Shown: positions 19,252 to 30,001 of the stretch, piece after piece
Position numbering within the stretch: the first letter of the stretch is position 1
How the letters are laid out: each line of letters opens with the position of its first letter
Origin: Gemmatimonadota bacterium
Lineage (GTDB): Bacteria > Gemmatimonadota > Gemmatimonadetes > Longimicrobiales > Gaopeijiaceae
Length of the DNA stretch: 64,000 nt
Reading direction: 5' to 3'
NCBI GenBank assembly: GCA_028874985.1
Contig: JAPPGI010000116.1
Coordinates: forward strand, 1 to 64,000
Notes under the pieces: generated by a model
The model's database searches: none
Told to the model about the DNA's origin: nothing
Seen by the model: only the letters and a program-made list of their open reading frames with translations
Position numbers and translations under genes: made by a program

Positions 19252-20678
19252 TGTATGACCCGTTTCAGGATTCTCCCCGACGCCGTGTCGAGGCGGGAAC
19301 GCATGTACTCGCCCGAGGCGCGCTTCACCCCCTCGACCATGGTGGGGTAGGGGTAGATGGTGCCGTTGACCCGGCTCAGGCTCAGGCCGTGCGTCTTGGC
19401 GAGGACGAGCGGCATGATCAGGTCCCCGGCGCCGTGAGCCAAGATGGTGGCGCCGATCACCCTGCCCTTGCGGTCGGCCGAGATCTTGACGAATCCCACC
19501 GCCGAACCGTCCACGATGGCCCGGTCCAGGTCGTCCATCCCGTACCGGTAGGTCGTCCCCCCGGCCGCCTCGGCCTCGGCCTCCGACATCCCGATGTGCG
19601 CGACTTCCGGGTCCGTGAAGGTCACCCGGGGGACGCTGTCGTAGCGGATCTTCGTCTTCACCGGGAGGACCGAATTGCGGAGCGCGACCTTGGCCATCTG
19701 TTCGGCGACGTGGGTGAACTGGAGCGCCCCGGTAACGTCGCCCACCCCCCACGCCGACTTCGAGGTGGTGCGCAGGCGGGAGTCCACCACGACCGCGCCC
19801 CGCTCGGTGCGGATCCCGGCGGCTTCCAGGTCGAGTCCTTCGGTGCAGGGACGCCGCCCGGTCGCGACGAACACCCGCTCCACCGCGATGCGGCCCCCGT
19901 CGTCCGTCTCGACCACCGTGCCGCCGTTCTCCGAGCGCACGCCGCTCACCGCGGCCCCTGTGCGGATCTCGATCCCTTCCGCCTCGAGGAGCCCGTGCAT
20001 GAAGGCGGCGACGTCCGGGTCCTCGCGGACCAGGATCGACGGCATCATTTCGAGGATCGCGACCTTCGACCCCAGACGCGCGAAGACCTGCGCGAACTCG
20101 ACCCCGATGGGGCCGCCTCCCATGATTGCGACCGAACCGGGGAGCTCGTTCTCGTCGAAGACGGTCTCGTACGTCCAGTAGTCCGCGTCCGCCAGGCCGG
20201 GGATGGGGGGGATGGCCGGCACGGCGCCCGTGGCGACGACGAAGCGCTTGGCGCGCAGTGTCCCCTCGCCCTCCACCTCGACCGTGTTGGGATCGAGGAA
20301 GCGCGCGGCGCCGAAGTGCACGCCGACCCCCATCTCGCGGAAGCGCTCCGGGTCGTCGTGGTGCGCGACGGTGGCGCGCGCGGCTCGCACCCGTTCCATG
20401 ACGGCGCGGAAGTCGTGGCGTTCGCCGCCGGGTGCGAGGCCGAGACCCGCGGCGCGGCTCATCCGCCGGGCCAGCCGGGCCGAGGCGATGAGCGCCTTGG
20501 AGGGGACGCAACCGGTCCAGAGGCAGTCGCCCCCGAGGGCGTGCTTCTCGACGATGGCCGTCCGGAGACCCAGATAGGCCCCGCCCGCGGCCGCAACCAG
20601 CCCGCCGGTGCCACCCCCCAGGGCGACCAGATCGTAGTGCTGCGTGGACTTGGCCCGTTCTGACATGTATGCGCCCAT
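19239..20678 (-). CDS. FAD-dependent pyridine nucleotide-disulfide oxidoreductase (mercuric reductase/dihydrolipoamide dehydrogenase-like)
   Basis: GGDCLWTGCVPSKALI redox-active motif, FAD and NAD binding motifs; overlaps the VTT gene start. Confidence 0.88.
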   Translation of the reverse strand: MGAYMSERAKSTQHYDLVALGGGTGGLVAAAGGAYLGLRTAIVEKHALGGDCLWTGCVPSKALIASARLARRMSRAAGLGLAPGGERHDFRAVMERVRAARATVAHHDDPERFREMGVGVHFGAARFLDPNTVEVEGEGTLRAKRFVVATGAVPAIPPIPGLADADYWTYETVFDENELPGSVAIMGGGPIGVEFAQVFARLGSKVAILEMMPSILVREDPDVAAFMHGLLEAEGIEIRTGAAVSGVRSENGGTVVETDDGGRIAVERVFVATGRRPCTEGLDLEAAGIRTERGAVVVDSRLRTTSKSAWGVGDVTGALQFTHVAEQMAKVALRNSVLPVKTKIRYDSVPRVTFTDPEVAHIGMSEAEAEAAGGTTYRYGMDDLDRAIVDGSAVGFVKISADRKGRVIGATILAHGAGDLIMPLVLAKTHGLSLSRVNGTIYPYPTMVEGVKRASGEYMRSRLDTASGRILKRVIQWLK

Positions 20679-20777
20679 GAATAGTCGTAGCTTGATCGGT
20701 GCGGGACCGGTTCCCGGGTTCCGGCGCCAGCCAAGGGATGATCTCCCCGGGCGGGGAATTTCACAACCCCGCGAGGC

Positions 20778-20805
20778 TTGACCCGGACGGGTTTCGCATT
20801 ATCTT
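20778..20805 (+). promoter_or_regulatory. putative sigma70-type promoter upstream of recA
   Basis: TTGACC (20778-20783), 16-bp spacer, TATCTT (20800-20805). Confidence 0.4.
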
Positions 20806-20878
20806 CGGTATTGGTGCCGGGGTCTCCCGGAGACCGGCGCCCAAGGAAAGCCCCCGTTTACGAGGAAGAGGTTCATCG

Positions 20879-21982
<1,104 letters not shown>

Positions 21983-22119
21983 GGCGCCGGAAGGCGCCCC
22001 CTTTCCTAGGCGAGAGTGCCGGGAAACGCGTAGGTTTAGGCGGTTCCGCCGGGCCAGGTGACCCGGCGGTCGTCGTTCTCCCGCTGCCGACTCTGCGGTG
22101 CTCAACAACCTCCCGTCCG

Positions 22120-24792
22120 ATGACATCCGCTGAAATCCGCCGGAGATTTCTCGAATATTTCGAGGCCCGGGGCCACGCGGTTCGCCCCAGTTCTTCGCTG
22201 GTTCCCGAGGGCGACCCCACGCTCCTCTTCACCAACGCGGGGATGGTGCAGTTCAAGGGGGTCTTCCTGGGCGAGGAGAAGTCGGCGTTCGCGCGTGCGG
22301 CGACATCGCAGAAATGCGTGCGGGCGGGCGGCAAGCACAACGACCTGGAGGAGGTGGGCCGCACGGCCCGGCACCACACCTTCTTCGAGATGCTCGGCAA
22401 CTTCTCGTTCGGCGACTACTTCAAGCGCGACGCGATCGGTTTCGCGTGGGAGTTCCTCACCGTCGAGATGGGGCTTGATCCGAACCGGCTCTTCGTGACT
22501 GTGCACCGCACGGACGAGGAGGCGGCGGGGCTGTGGACCGAGGTGGCCGGGGTCGCGCCGGCACGGATCCACCGGCTGGGGGACAGGGACAACTTCTGGC
22601 AGATGGCGGATACGGGTCCCTGCGGCCCCTGTTCGGAGGTGCACTACGACATGCGGCCGCGGGCGCAGTGGGGGACGGTGCCGGAAACGGAGGAATTCGA
22701 GATACGCGGCGAAGCGGGCGAGTTCCTGGAGCTCTGGAACCTCGTGTTCATGCAGTTCGACAGGGACGGGTCGGGGGAACGGACGCCGTTGCCGGCGCCC
22801 AGCATCGACACGGGGCTGGGGCTGGAGCGGCTCGCGGCGGTGATGCAGGGGGTGGGCAGCAACTATCACACGGATCTGTTCATGCCGCTGCTGGACCGGG
22901 TGGCGGAGGTGGTGGGACGGCCGTACGAGGCGGCGTCGGAGGAGGGGGTTTCGTACCGCGTGCTGGCGGACCATGCGCGGGCGGTGGCGTTTCTGCTCGG
23001 CGACGGAGTGTTCCCGGCGAACGAGGGGCGGGGGTACGTGCTGAGGAGGATCCTGCGGCGCGGCGTGCGGCACGCGTGGCTGCTGGGGAGGAGGGAGCCG
23101 ACGCTGACGCGGGTGGCCGACCGGGTGATCGACGTGATGGAGGGAGCGTTTCCCGGGTTGGGGGCTCGCCGGGAGAGCATCGTGGCGGCGGTGCGGGGGG
23201 AGGAGGAGCGTTTCCTGGGGACGATCGAGGGGGGGATGGAGAGATTGGGCGAGGTGGCGCCGCGGGTGGAGGCCGGGACATCGCCCGCGCCGGTCATTCC
23301 CGGGGGCGAGGTTTTCAAGTTGTACGACACGTTCGGGTTCCCGCCGGATCTGACGCGGATCGTGGCGGAGGAACGGGGGTACGGGGTGGACATGGAGGGG
23401 TTCGAGGAGGCGTTGGAGGGGCAGCGGCGGCGGTCGCGGGGGGTGGAGTTTTCGGATACCATTGGCGCACGGGTTGAGGCGACGGTCGCGCGGGATCCGA
23501 TCATGCATCCGAGTGCCCGAGAGCAGGACTTCGTCGGCTACGACACCCTCGACGTCGAAACCGCAGTCATGGGCATCCGCATCCACGACGGCCAGGCCGA
23601 TCTCATCCTTCAGCACCGCCCCTTCTACCTCGAGGCCGGCGGCCAGGTCTCCGACCGGGGCCGCGTCTTCACCGACACCTGGAGCATGGACGTCGCCGAA
23701 GTGCTCCGCGACGGCGACCATGTCATCCTCCGCGGCACACCCACCGGCGGTTTCCCCGGCGAAGCCGTCCTCGGCGCCAGCGTCACCGCCCGGGTCGACG
23801 CCCCTTCACGCCGCGACACCGAACGCAACCACACCGCCACCCACCTCCTCCACGCGGCCCTGCGCTCCATCCTGGGCGACCACGTCGTGCAGCGCGGCTC
23901 GCTCGTCGCCCCGGACCGGCTTCGCTTCGACTTCTCCCACACCGCCCCGCTCACGCCGGCGGAAATCAACGAGGTCGAGGCGATGGTAGCCGAAGGGATC
24001 TGGGGCAACCACCCGGTCGGCACCGAATCCCGACCCTTCGCCGAGGCCGTCGAGGCCGGCGCGATGGCGCTCTTCGGCGAGAAGTACGGCGACGAGGTCA
24101 GGGTCGTGGAGATTCCCGGGGTGAGCATGGAGCTTTGCGGCGGCACCCACGTCCGCCGGACCGGCGAAATCGGGCTCTTCAAGATCACCTCCGAGACGGG
24201 GGTGGGCGGGGGCGTGCGGCGAATCGAGGCGCTGACCGGGCGGAAGGCCTTCGAGTATCTGGCCCGCTACAAGGAGCGCGTCGAGGAGCTGGCGGTCTCG
24301 GTGAAGGCCCGGCCCGACAACGTCGAGCGGCGGGTCGCCGAGCTCATGGCCGAGAAGGCCGCCCTCGAAGTGCTCGTCGACGACCTGCGCCGGCACGGCT
24401 CGGGGGGCGCCGATGTGCTGGCCGAGGCCGAGATCGAGGCGGGGGGCCGTCCCGTGAGGTACAGCGGGGTGCGCATGTGGGTGCGAAACGCGGCCGACGT
24501 GAGGAAGTGGGGTGACGCGTTCAGGGACGCGCCGGACGCGGCGGTGGCGGTGGTGGCGGCGGAAATGCCGGGGAGGAAGCACTCTCTCTTCGCGTTCGCC
24601 ACGGACGGCGCGATCGCCGCGGGCGTGAGGGCCGACCAGGTGGTGAGGGGGGTGGCCGCGAAGGTGGGGGGGCGGGGAGGGGGGCGTCCGCACATGGCGC
24701 AGGCGGGGGTTGGTGATCCCGGTGAACTCGATGGTGCGGTGCGGGGAGGGGCGGAGCTGGTGCGGGAGCTCGCACACGGAGCCCGGGCGTGA
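22120..24792 (+). CDS. alaS: alanine--tRNA ligase
   Basis: EIRRRFLEYFEARGHAVRPSSSLVPEGDPTLLFTNAGMVQFKGVFLGEE...NHTATHLLHAALR...SMELCGGTHV. Confidence 0.98.
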   Translation: MTSAEIRRRFLEYFEARGHAVRPSSSLVPEGDPTLLFTNAGMVQFKGVFLGEEKSAFARAATSQKCVRAGGKHNDLEEVGRTARHHTFFEMLGNFSFGDYFKRDAIGFAWEFLTVEMGLDPNRLFVTVHRTDEEAAGLWTEVAGVAPARIHRLGDRDNFWQMADTGPCGPCSEVHYDMRPRAQWGTVPETEEFEIRGEAGEFLELWNLVFMQFDRDGSGERTPLPAPSIDTGLGLERLAAVMQGVGSNYHTDLFMPLLDRVAEVVGRPYEAASEEGVSYRVLADHARAVAFLLGDGVFPANEGRGYVLRRILRRGVRHAWLLGRREPTLTRVADRVIDVMEGAFPGLGARRESIVAAVRGEEERFLGTIEGGMERLGEVAPRVEAGTSPAPVIPGGEVFKLYDTFGFPPDLTRIVAEERGYGVDMEGFEEALEGQRRRSRGVEFSDTIGARVEATVARDPIMHPSAREQDFVGYDTLDVETAVMGIRIHDGQADLILQHRPFYLEAGGQVSDRGRVFTDTWSMDVAEVLRDGDHVILRGTPTGGFPGEAVLGASVTARVDAPSRRDTERNHTATHLLHAALRSILGDHVVQRGSLVAPDRLRFDFSHTAPLTPAEINEVEAMVAEGIWGNHPVGTESRPFAEAVEAGAMALFGEKYGDEVRVVEIPGVSMELCGGTHVRRTGEIGLFKITSETGVGGGVRRIEALTGRKAFEYLARYKERVEELAVSVKARPDNVERRVAELMAEKAALEVLVDDLRRHGSGGADVLAEAEIEAGGRPVRYSGVRMWVRNAADVRKWGDAFRDAPDAAVAVVAAEMPGRKHSLFAFATDGAIAAGVRADQVVRGVAAKVGGRGGGRPHMAQAGVGDPGELDGAVRGGAELVRELAHGARA

Positions 24793-25085
24793 CCATCGCC
24801 GAGTGGATCGATCGCCGGGGTCGCCCGGTCCCGGCTGCCTTCCGGCCGTACCTGAAAGCCGAGGGCCCCGTCTCGCTCGACGCTCTGATCGGCGCGGCGG
24901 AGGCGGAACTGCACGCCTGCGCGGGCGGTGCGTCCGGCGACCGGGCCGCCGCATTCTCGCTGCTGGCCGCCGACGCGTACTTCTCCTACGCCTGTATCTG
25001 GGCGCTGACGGAGGGAGACGCGTGCGATCTCCGCATCATCGCGGAGCGCATCGTGAGGGCATGGACCCCGGGGGAGCCGGTGTGA
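24789..25085 (+). CDS. hypothetical protein
   Basis: 98-aa ORF with short overlaps to both neighbours (operon-like). Confidence 0.6.
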   Translation: MTIAEWIDRRGRPVPAAFRPYLKAEGPVSLDALIGAAEAELHACAGGASGDRAAAFSLLAADAYFSYACIWALTEGDACDLRIIAERIVRAWTPGEPV

Positions 25086-25885
25086 TCGAGAGCTACCGCG
25101 ACTTCCACAACCACCTCGTGCCCGGCGTGGACGACGGCTCCCGGACCGTGGACGACGCCATGCATTCGATCGCGCGCATGACCGAGGCCGGCGTCGGTGC
25201 GATCATCACCACTCCCCACTTGAACGCCTCCTACATCTCGAGCCCGGGATACGGTCAGCTGATGAACTTCCTGGATGGCAGATGGAGAGGCGTCCGCAAC
25301 GCGGCGCGCGGTGCCTTCCCCGGGCTCGACTTCCGCCGGGGCTTCGAAGTCCGCCTCGATACGCCCGGGCCGGACCTGTCCGATCCCCGCCTGCACCTCG
25401 GCGGCACGCGATTCGTACTGGTCGAGTGCCCCGGCTTCAGGGCTCCGGCCACTTCCCCGGCCGTGCTTGCCCGCCTGGCGGAATCCGGCCATGTCCCCGT
25501 GATCGCCCACCCCGAACGCTATTTCGGGATCGACGACGAGTTGAGTCTGGTCCGCTCCTGGAAGAGAGCCGGTGCCTACCTGCAGGGCAGCTACGGCTCG
25601 CTCGTGGGACAGTACGGACCACGGCCCCGGACGCTCATCCTCCGCCTGCTGCGGACGGGTCTGCTAGACTACCTGTCGTCGGACTTCCACGGAAGGCCCG
25701 GCTACACCTTCCACCTGGAGCCGGGCGCGGAGGAACTGCGCCGTCTCGGGGGCGAAGCGCAGCTGGAGTTGCTGGGAAGGGTGAACCCGGGCCGGCTCTT
25801 CGATGACGGGCCGCCCCTCGAGGTGCCGCCGCTGGCGGAGGCGGAGGCGGCCATGCACGCTTTCCGGGATTGGCCGGATGGCTGA
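25082..25885 (+). CDS. CpsB/CapC-like PHP-family tyrosine phosphatase
   Basis: DFHNHLVPGVDDGSRTVDDAMHSIARMTEAGVGAIITTPHLN...PVIAHPERY...LSSDFHGR. Confidence 0.85.
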   Translation: MIESYRDFHNHLVPGVDDGSRTVDDAMHSIARMTEAGVGAIITTPHLNASYISSPGYGQLMNFLDGRWRGVRNAARGAFPGLDFRRGFEVRLDTPGPDLSDPRLHLGGTRFVLVECPGFRAPATSPAVLARLAESGHVPVIAHPERYFGIDDELSLVRSWKRAGAYLQGSYGSLVGQYGPRPRTLILRLLRTGLLDYLSSDFHGRPGYTFHLEPGAEELRRLGGEAQLELLGRVNPGRLFDDGPPLEVPPLAEAEAAMHAFRDWPDG

Positions 25886-26453
25886 CGCCGCCAGGGTGCG
25901 CGACGGCCTCCGTGAACTGGCCGCGCTGGCCCGTGCCGTGGCGGATACCCGCCGGAACGAGATCCTGGCGTACGCCGAATTGGCGAGGTCCACCATCGCA
26001 TCCGGAGGCAAGCTCCTGTTCTGCGGAAACGGGGGGTCCGCCGCCGACGCCCAGCACCTGGCCGCGGAATACGTGGTCCGCCTGGAAAGGGACCGGCGGC
26101 CTCTTCCGGCTCTCGCGCTCACCACCGACACCTCCGTACTGACGGCATCCGCCAACGACATGGGCTACGACCACGTCTTCGCCCGCCAGGTGGAGTCCCT
26201 GGGCGGGACCGGTGACCTTCTCGTGCTTCACTCCACATCGGGTGAGTCGGCCAACCTGATCCGGGCGGCGCAAGCGGCTGCCGAGGCCGGCCTCTCGACG
26301 GTCGGCGTCCTGGCCCGGCGAGGCGGCCGTCTCCGGTCCATGGTCGATGTGGCGGTCGTCGTGCCGACGGAGCGGGTGTCCCGGGCGCAGGAAATTCACC
26401 TCGCGATCGGCCATATTGTCTGCCAGTACGTGGAAGAGTCTCTCTTCGGCTGA
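25878..26453 (+). CDS. gmhA: SIS-domain phosphoheptose isomerase (GmhA-like)
   Basis: GGKLLFCGNGGSAADAQHLAAEYVVRLERDRRPLPALALTTDTSVLTASANDMGYDHVFARQV. Confidence 0.85.
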   Translation: MADAARVRDGLRELAALARAVADTRRNEILAYAELARSTIASGGKLLFCGNGGSAADAQHLAAEYVVRLERDRRPLPALALTTDTSVLTASANDMGYDHVFARQVESLGGTGDLLVLHSTSGESANLIRAAQAAAEAGLSTVGVLARRGGRLRSMVDVAVVVPTERVSRAQEIHLAIGHIVCQYVEESLFG

Positions 26454-26508
26454 ACGAACCGCCGCGGCTCGTGCCGCGAAGGGCCCCTGCAAGGAAACGG
26501 AGGTGCGG

Positions 26509-27273
26509 ATGGGTCTGGAACTTGACCTGGCCGGAAAAAGGGCGCTGGTGACCGGGGGGTCGCGCGGCGTGGGTGCCGCGACGGCGCGGCTGCTGGCGCG
26601 GGCCGGGGCCGACGTGGGCATCTCGTACCGCCAACGGGCCGCCGAGGCGCGCCGGGTAGTCGAGGAGGCCCGGGCGAGCGGCGTGCGCAGTTGGGCCGAG
26701 TCCGGTGATCTTTCCGATCACGAAGCCGTGGGCCGGCTCTTCCGGCGCGTGGACGCCGAGTTCGGTGGACTCGACATCTTCGTGGGCAACGCAGGAATCT
26801 GGCCGGTGCCCGAGATCCCCGTGGCCGAAATGGACCATGCCCGCTGGCGCCGCACCATCGCGGTCAACCTCGACTCGATCTTCTTCACCACCCGAGAGGC
26901 GCTTCGCCGCATGAGCGACGGCGGCCGCGTCGTGCTCCTGAGCTCGACCGCGGGGCAGCGCGGCGAGGCCTACCACTGCGACTACGCCGCGAGCAAGGGA
27001 GCGATCATCTCCCTAGTCAAGGGGCTCTGCGGCGAGGTCGGCGACCGGGGAATCACAGTTAACGCGGTCGCGCCCGGCTGGATAGACACCGAGATGTCGG
27101 AGGACCCGCTGCGGGGAGAGGACCGCGCCGCAATCGAGGCGTCGATCCCCCTCGGCAGAGTCGCGACGGCGGAGGACGTGGCGGGCCCGATCGTGATGCT
27201 CTGCGCGGAGATGGCCCGGCACATCACTGGTGAGGTGGTCAACGTCAACGGGGGAGCGGTACTTGCAGGGTGA
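26509..27273 (+). CDS. SDR family oxidoreductase
   Basis: ALVTGGSRGVGAATA, NAGIWPVPE, YAASKGAIISLVKGL, VNAVAPGWIDTEM. Confidence 0.9.
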   Translation: MGLELDLAGKRALVTGGSRGVGAATARLLARAGADVGISYRQRAAEARRVVEEARASGVRSWAESGDLSDHEAVGRLFRRVDAEFGGLDIFVGNAGIWPVPEIPVAEMDHARWRRTIAVNLDSIFFTTREALRRMSDGGRVVLLSSTAGQRGEAYHCDYAASKGAIISLVKGLCGEVGDRGITVNAVAPGWIDTEMSEDPLRGEDRAAIEASIPLGRVATAEDVAGPIVMLCAEMARHITGEVVNVNGGAVLAG

Positions 27274-28625
27274 GATCCGAGATGGAGGGTGAAGGTGCGT
27301 TGGCGGGACGGTCGGAGCGATCCGCCGCCGCCGCGGGGCACCCGCCCCGGATCAGGGTACCGAAGGCCGTCCGCGAACTGGTCCGCCACCTCGAAGGCGA
27401 GGGGTTCGAGACCTGGACGGTGGGCGGCGGAGTGCGCGACGCGGTGAGGGGAAGCCCCGGCAACCCCGGGGACTGGGACCTGGCCACCCGGGCAACGCCC
27501 CCTCGGGTGCGCCGGCTCTTCCGCCGGACCGTGCCGCTGGGCCTGGAGTACGGGACCGTGGGCGTGTTCGGCTCGGACGGCAACCTCTACGAGGTCACGA
27601 CCTTTCGCCACGATGTGATCACCTACGGGCGCAAGGCCAGGGTGGCCTTCGCCGACACGCTGGAAGAGGACCTGGCCCGCCGTGACTTCACGGTGAACGC
27701 GATGGCCTGGCATCCGGATCGCGAGGAACTCCGAGACCCGCACGGGGGCCGGGACGACCTGTACGACGGGATCCTGCGCACGGTGGGGAATGCCAACGAG
27801 CGTTTTCGGGAGGACTATCTGCGGGTTCTGAGGGGGCTGCGATTTGCCGGGACGCTGGGCCTGGAGATCGAAGGGGAAACGTGGGATGGCATGGTGGAGG
27901 CCGTGCCCGGGCTCGCGCTGCTGTCGATGGAGAGGGTTCGGGAGGAGCTGATGAAGGTGCTGGCCGGACCGATCCCCTCGCGGGCGCTGGCGCTCTACCG
28001 GCGTTCCGGGGCGCTGAATCGCATCCTCCCGGAGTTCAGGAACGACGTCGCGCAGGATGCTCTCACCGCCGTGGATGCGCTGGAAGGGCCCGGGCGGGCG
28101 TTGCTGCGCATGGCCGTGCTTGTCCTGTTCGGCCTCGATCCGGGTGCCGACCCGGGCGAAGTAGCCGATCTTCTTGTCCGCCTGCGCTTCTCCAACGCCG
28201 AAGTCGAACGGATCGCCGGCGCGGTGGCGGGGGGACCCGGGCCGCCGCAGGGGATGGCGGCCAACCGGGTATCCCGGCGGCGCTGGACCGCCGCCGCCGC
28301 GAGAACCGGCCCTGCGACCGTCGACGATGTCTTCCGCATCTGGCGCGCCGTGCGACCGGGGGCCTCCGGGCATGCGGACACGAACGAGGTGGAGCCTGTC
28401 ATCGCCGCAGTGAAGCAGGACCTCGACGCGGGAGTCCCCACCTCGGTCGCGCAGCTCGCCGTCGCCGGACGGGACCTGATCGCGCGTGGGTGGCTTCCAG
28501 GCCCGGGGATAGGTGCCGCGCTACGCGCCCTCCTGGAGGCCGTGTGGGAGGACCCCTCGCTCAACAACCGCGCCGCCCTGCTGGAGAGGGTCGCGGCGAT
28601 GGACCCGGCGCGGACGGTGCGATGA
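27270..28625 (+). CDS. cca: CCA tRNA nucleotidyltransferase/poly(A) polymerase family
   Basis: WTVGGGVRDAV...GDWDLATRA...RRDFTVNAMAW...RFREDYLRVLRGLRFAGTLGL. Confidence 0.88.
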   Translation: MRSEMEGEGALAGRSERSAAAAGHPPRIRVPKAVRELVRHLEGEGFETWTVGGGVRDAVRGSPGNPGDWDLATRATPPRVRRLFRRTVPLGLEYGTVGVFGSDGNLYEVTTFRHDVITYGRKARVAFADTLEEDLARRDFTVNAMAWHPDREELRDPHGGRDDLYDGILRTVGNANERFREDYLRVLRGLRFAGTLGLEIEGETWDGMVEAVPGLALLSMERVREELMKVLAGPIPSRALALYRRSGALNRILPEFRNDVAQDALTAVDALEGPGRALLRMAVLVLFGLDPGADPGEVADLLVRLRFSNAEVERIAGAVAGGPGPPQGMAANRVSRRRWTAAAARTGPATVDDVFRIWRAVRPGASGHADTNEVEPVIAAVKQDLDAGVPTSVAQLAVAGRDLIARGWLPGPGIGAALRALLEAVWEDPSLNNRAALLERVAAMDPARTVR

Positions 28626-29962
28626 ACGACACGCTCGAGCTCTTTCCCGGCGACGCCCGGCCGGCCCGGGACACATCCGCCACCGCTCCCCTGGCCGCGC
28701 GCATGCGCCCCCGCACCCTGGGAGAGTTTCGCGGCCAGGAGAGGGTCGTGGGACCCGGAGGTCCCCTTCGCGCGATGATCGAAACCGGTACGATATCGAG
28801 CTTCATCATGTGGGGGCCGCCGGGCTCCGGGAAGACGACCCTGGCACGTCTCGTGGCCGAGTCGGCGGACGCCGCATACGTCGCCTTCAGCGCGGTCACG
28901 GAAGGCGTCGCCCGTGTGCGCGAGATCATCGCCGAAGCCCGCGCGCGCCGTCTTGCCACCGGACGCGGTACCATCCTTTTCTGCGACGAGATCCACCGCT
29001 TCAACAAGGCGCAGCAGGATGCCTTCCTCCCCGTGGTCGAGGCGGGAGACATCGTCCTGATCGGCGCCACCACCGAGAACCCGAGCTTCGAGGTCGTCCG
29101 GCCGCTCCTTTCCAGAGCCCCCGTCATCGTCCTCGACCCCCTTTCACCCGCACAACTCGCGCGGATCCTGTCCGACGCGCTCGCGGACGAGGACCGCGGC
29201 CTCGGCACCGCCCGCATCCGGGCGCCCGAAGACATCGTGGGGCGGATCGCCGAAGCGGCCGACGGCGACGCCCGCCGCGGGCTCGGGATCCTGGAGCGGG
29301 CGGCCGGGCTCGCGGGCCCGGGTGCGACCCTGACGCTGGAAGTCGTCGAGACCGCCGTTCAGCGACGGTTCGCCCTCTACGACAAGTCCGGCGACCAGCA
29401 CTACGACCACATCTCGGCGCTCCACAAGTCCGTGCGCGGGGGTGACGCGGACGCCGCTCTCTACTGGCTCGGCCGCATGCTCGATGCGGGTGAGGACCCG
29501 CTGTACATCGCGCGACGCCTGGTGCGCATGGCGTCCGAGGACATCGGTCTCGCGGATCCCCATGCCGTGGGCATCGCCATGGCCTGCCGGGATGCCTATC
29601 GCTTCCTGGGATCGCCCGAAGGCGAGCTGGCCCTGGCCCAGGCGGCGGTCTACCTGGCCGGGGCCCCCAAGTCGAACCGGCTCCACAGGGGTTGGGGGCG
29701 GGCACTGGGCCGGGCCCGTGAGACCCCCGGCAAGCCCGTACCCGCTCATCTCCGCAACGCCCCCACGCAGCTCATGAAGGACCTGGGACACGGCAGGGGC
29801 TACCTCTACGACCCCGACCAGCCCGGCGGCGTGTCTTCCCAGCAATACCTTCCCGAAGACATGGCGGGAGAGCGTTTCTACGAACCCGGCGGCACCGGTT
29901 GGGAGGCCGGCCTGCGGGAGCGTCTGGCCGCGTGGAGCCGGAAACGGGGCGAGAGGAGGTAG
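28622..29962 (+). CDS. rarA: replication-associated recombination protein A (RarA/MgsA AAA+ ATPase)
   Basis: MWGPPGSGKTTLARLVA...FCDEIHRFNKAQQDAFLPVVEAGDIVLIGATTENPSFEV...ALHKSVRGGDADAALYWLGRML. Confidence 0.95.
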   Translation: MNDTLELFPGDARPARDTSATAPLAARMRPRTLGEFRGQERVVGPGGPLRAMIETGTISSFIMWGPPGSGKTTLARLVAESADAAYVAFSAVTEGVARVREIIAEARARRLATGRGTILFCDEIHRFNKAQQDAFLPVVEAGDIVLIGATTENPSFEVVRPLLSRAPVIVLDPLSPAQLARILSDALADEDRGLGTARIRAPEDIVGRIAEAADGDARRGLGILERAAGLAGPGATLTLEVVETAVQRRFALYDKSGDQHYDHISALHKSVRGGDADAALYWLGRMLDAGEDPLYIARRLVRMASEDIGLADPHAVGIAMACRDAYRFLGSPEGELALAQAAVYLAGAPKSNRLHRGWGRALGRARETPGKPVPAHLRNAPTQLMKDLGHGRGYLYDPDQPGGVSSQQYLPEDMAGERFYEPGGTGWEAGLRERLAAWSRKRGERR

Positions 29963-30001
29963 CCGACCATCCCGACCCAGCTTCTGGACCTGCGCACGCC
30001 G

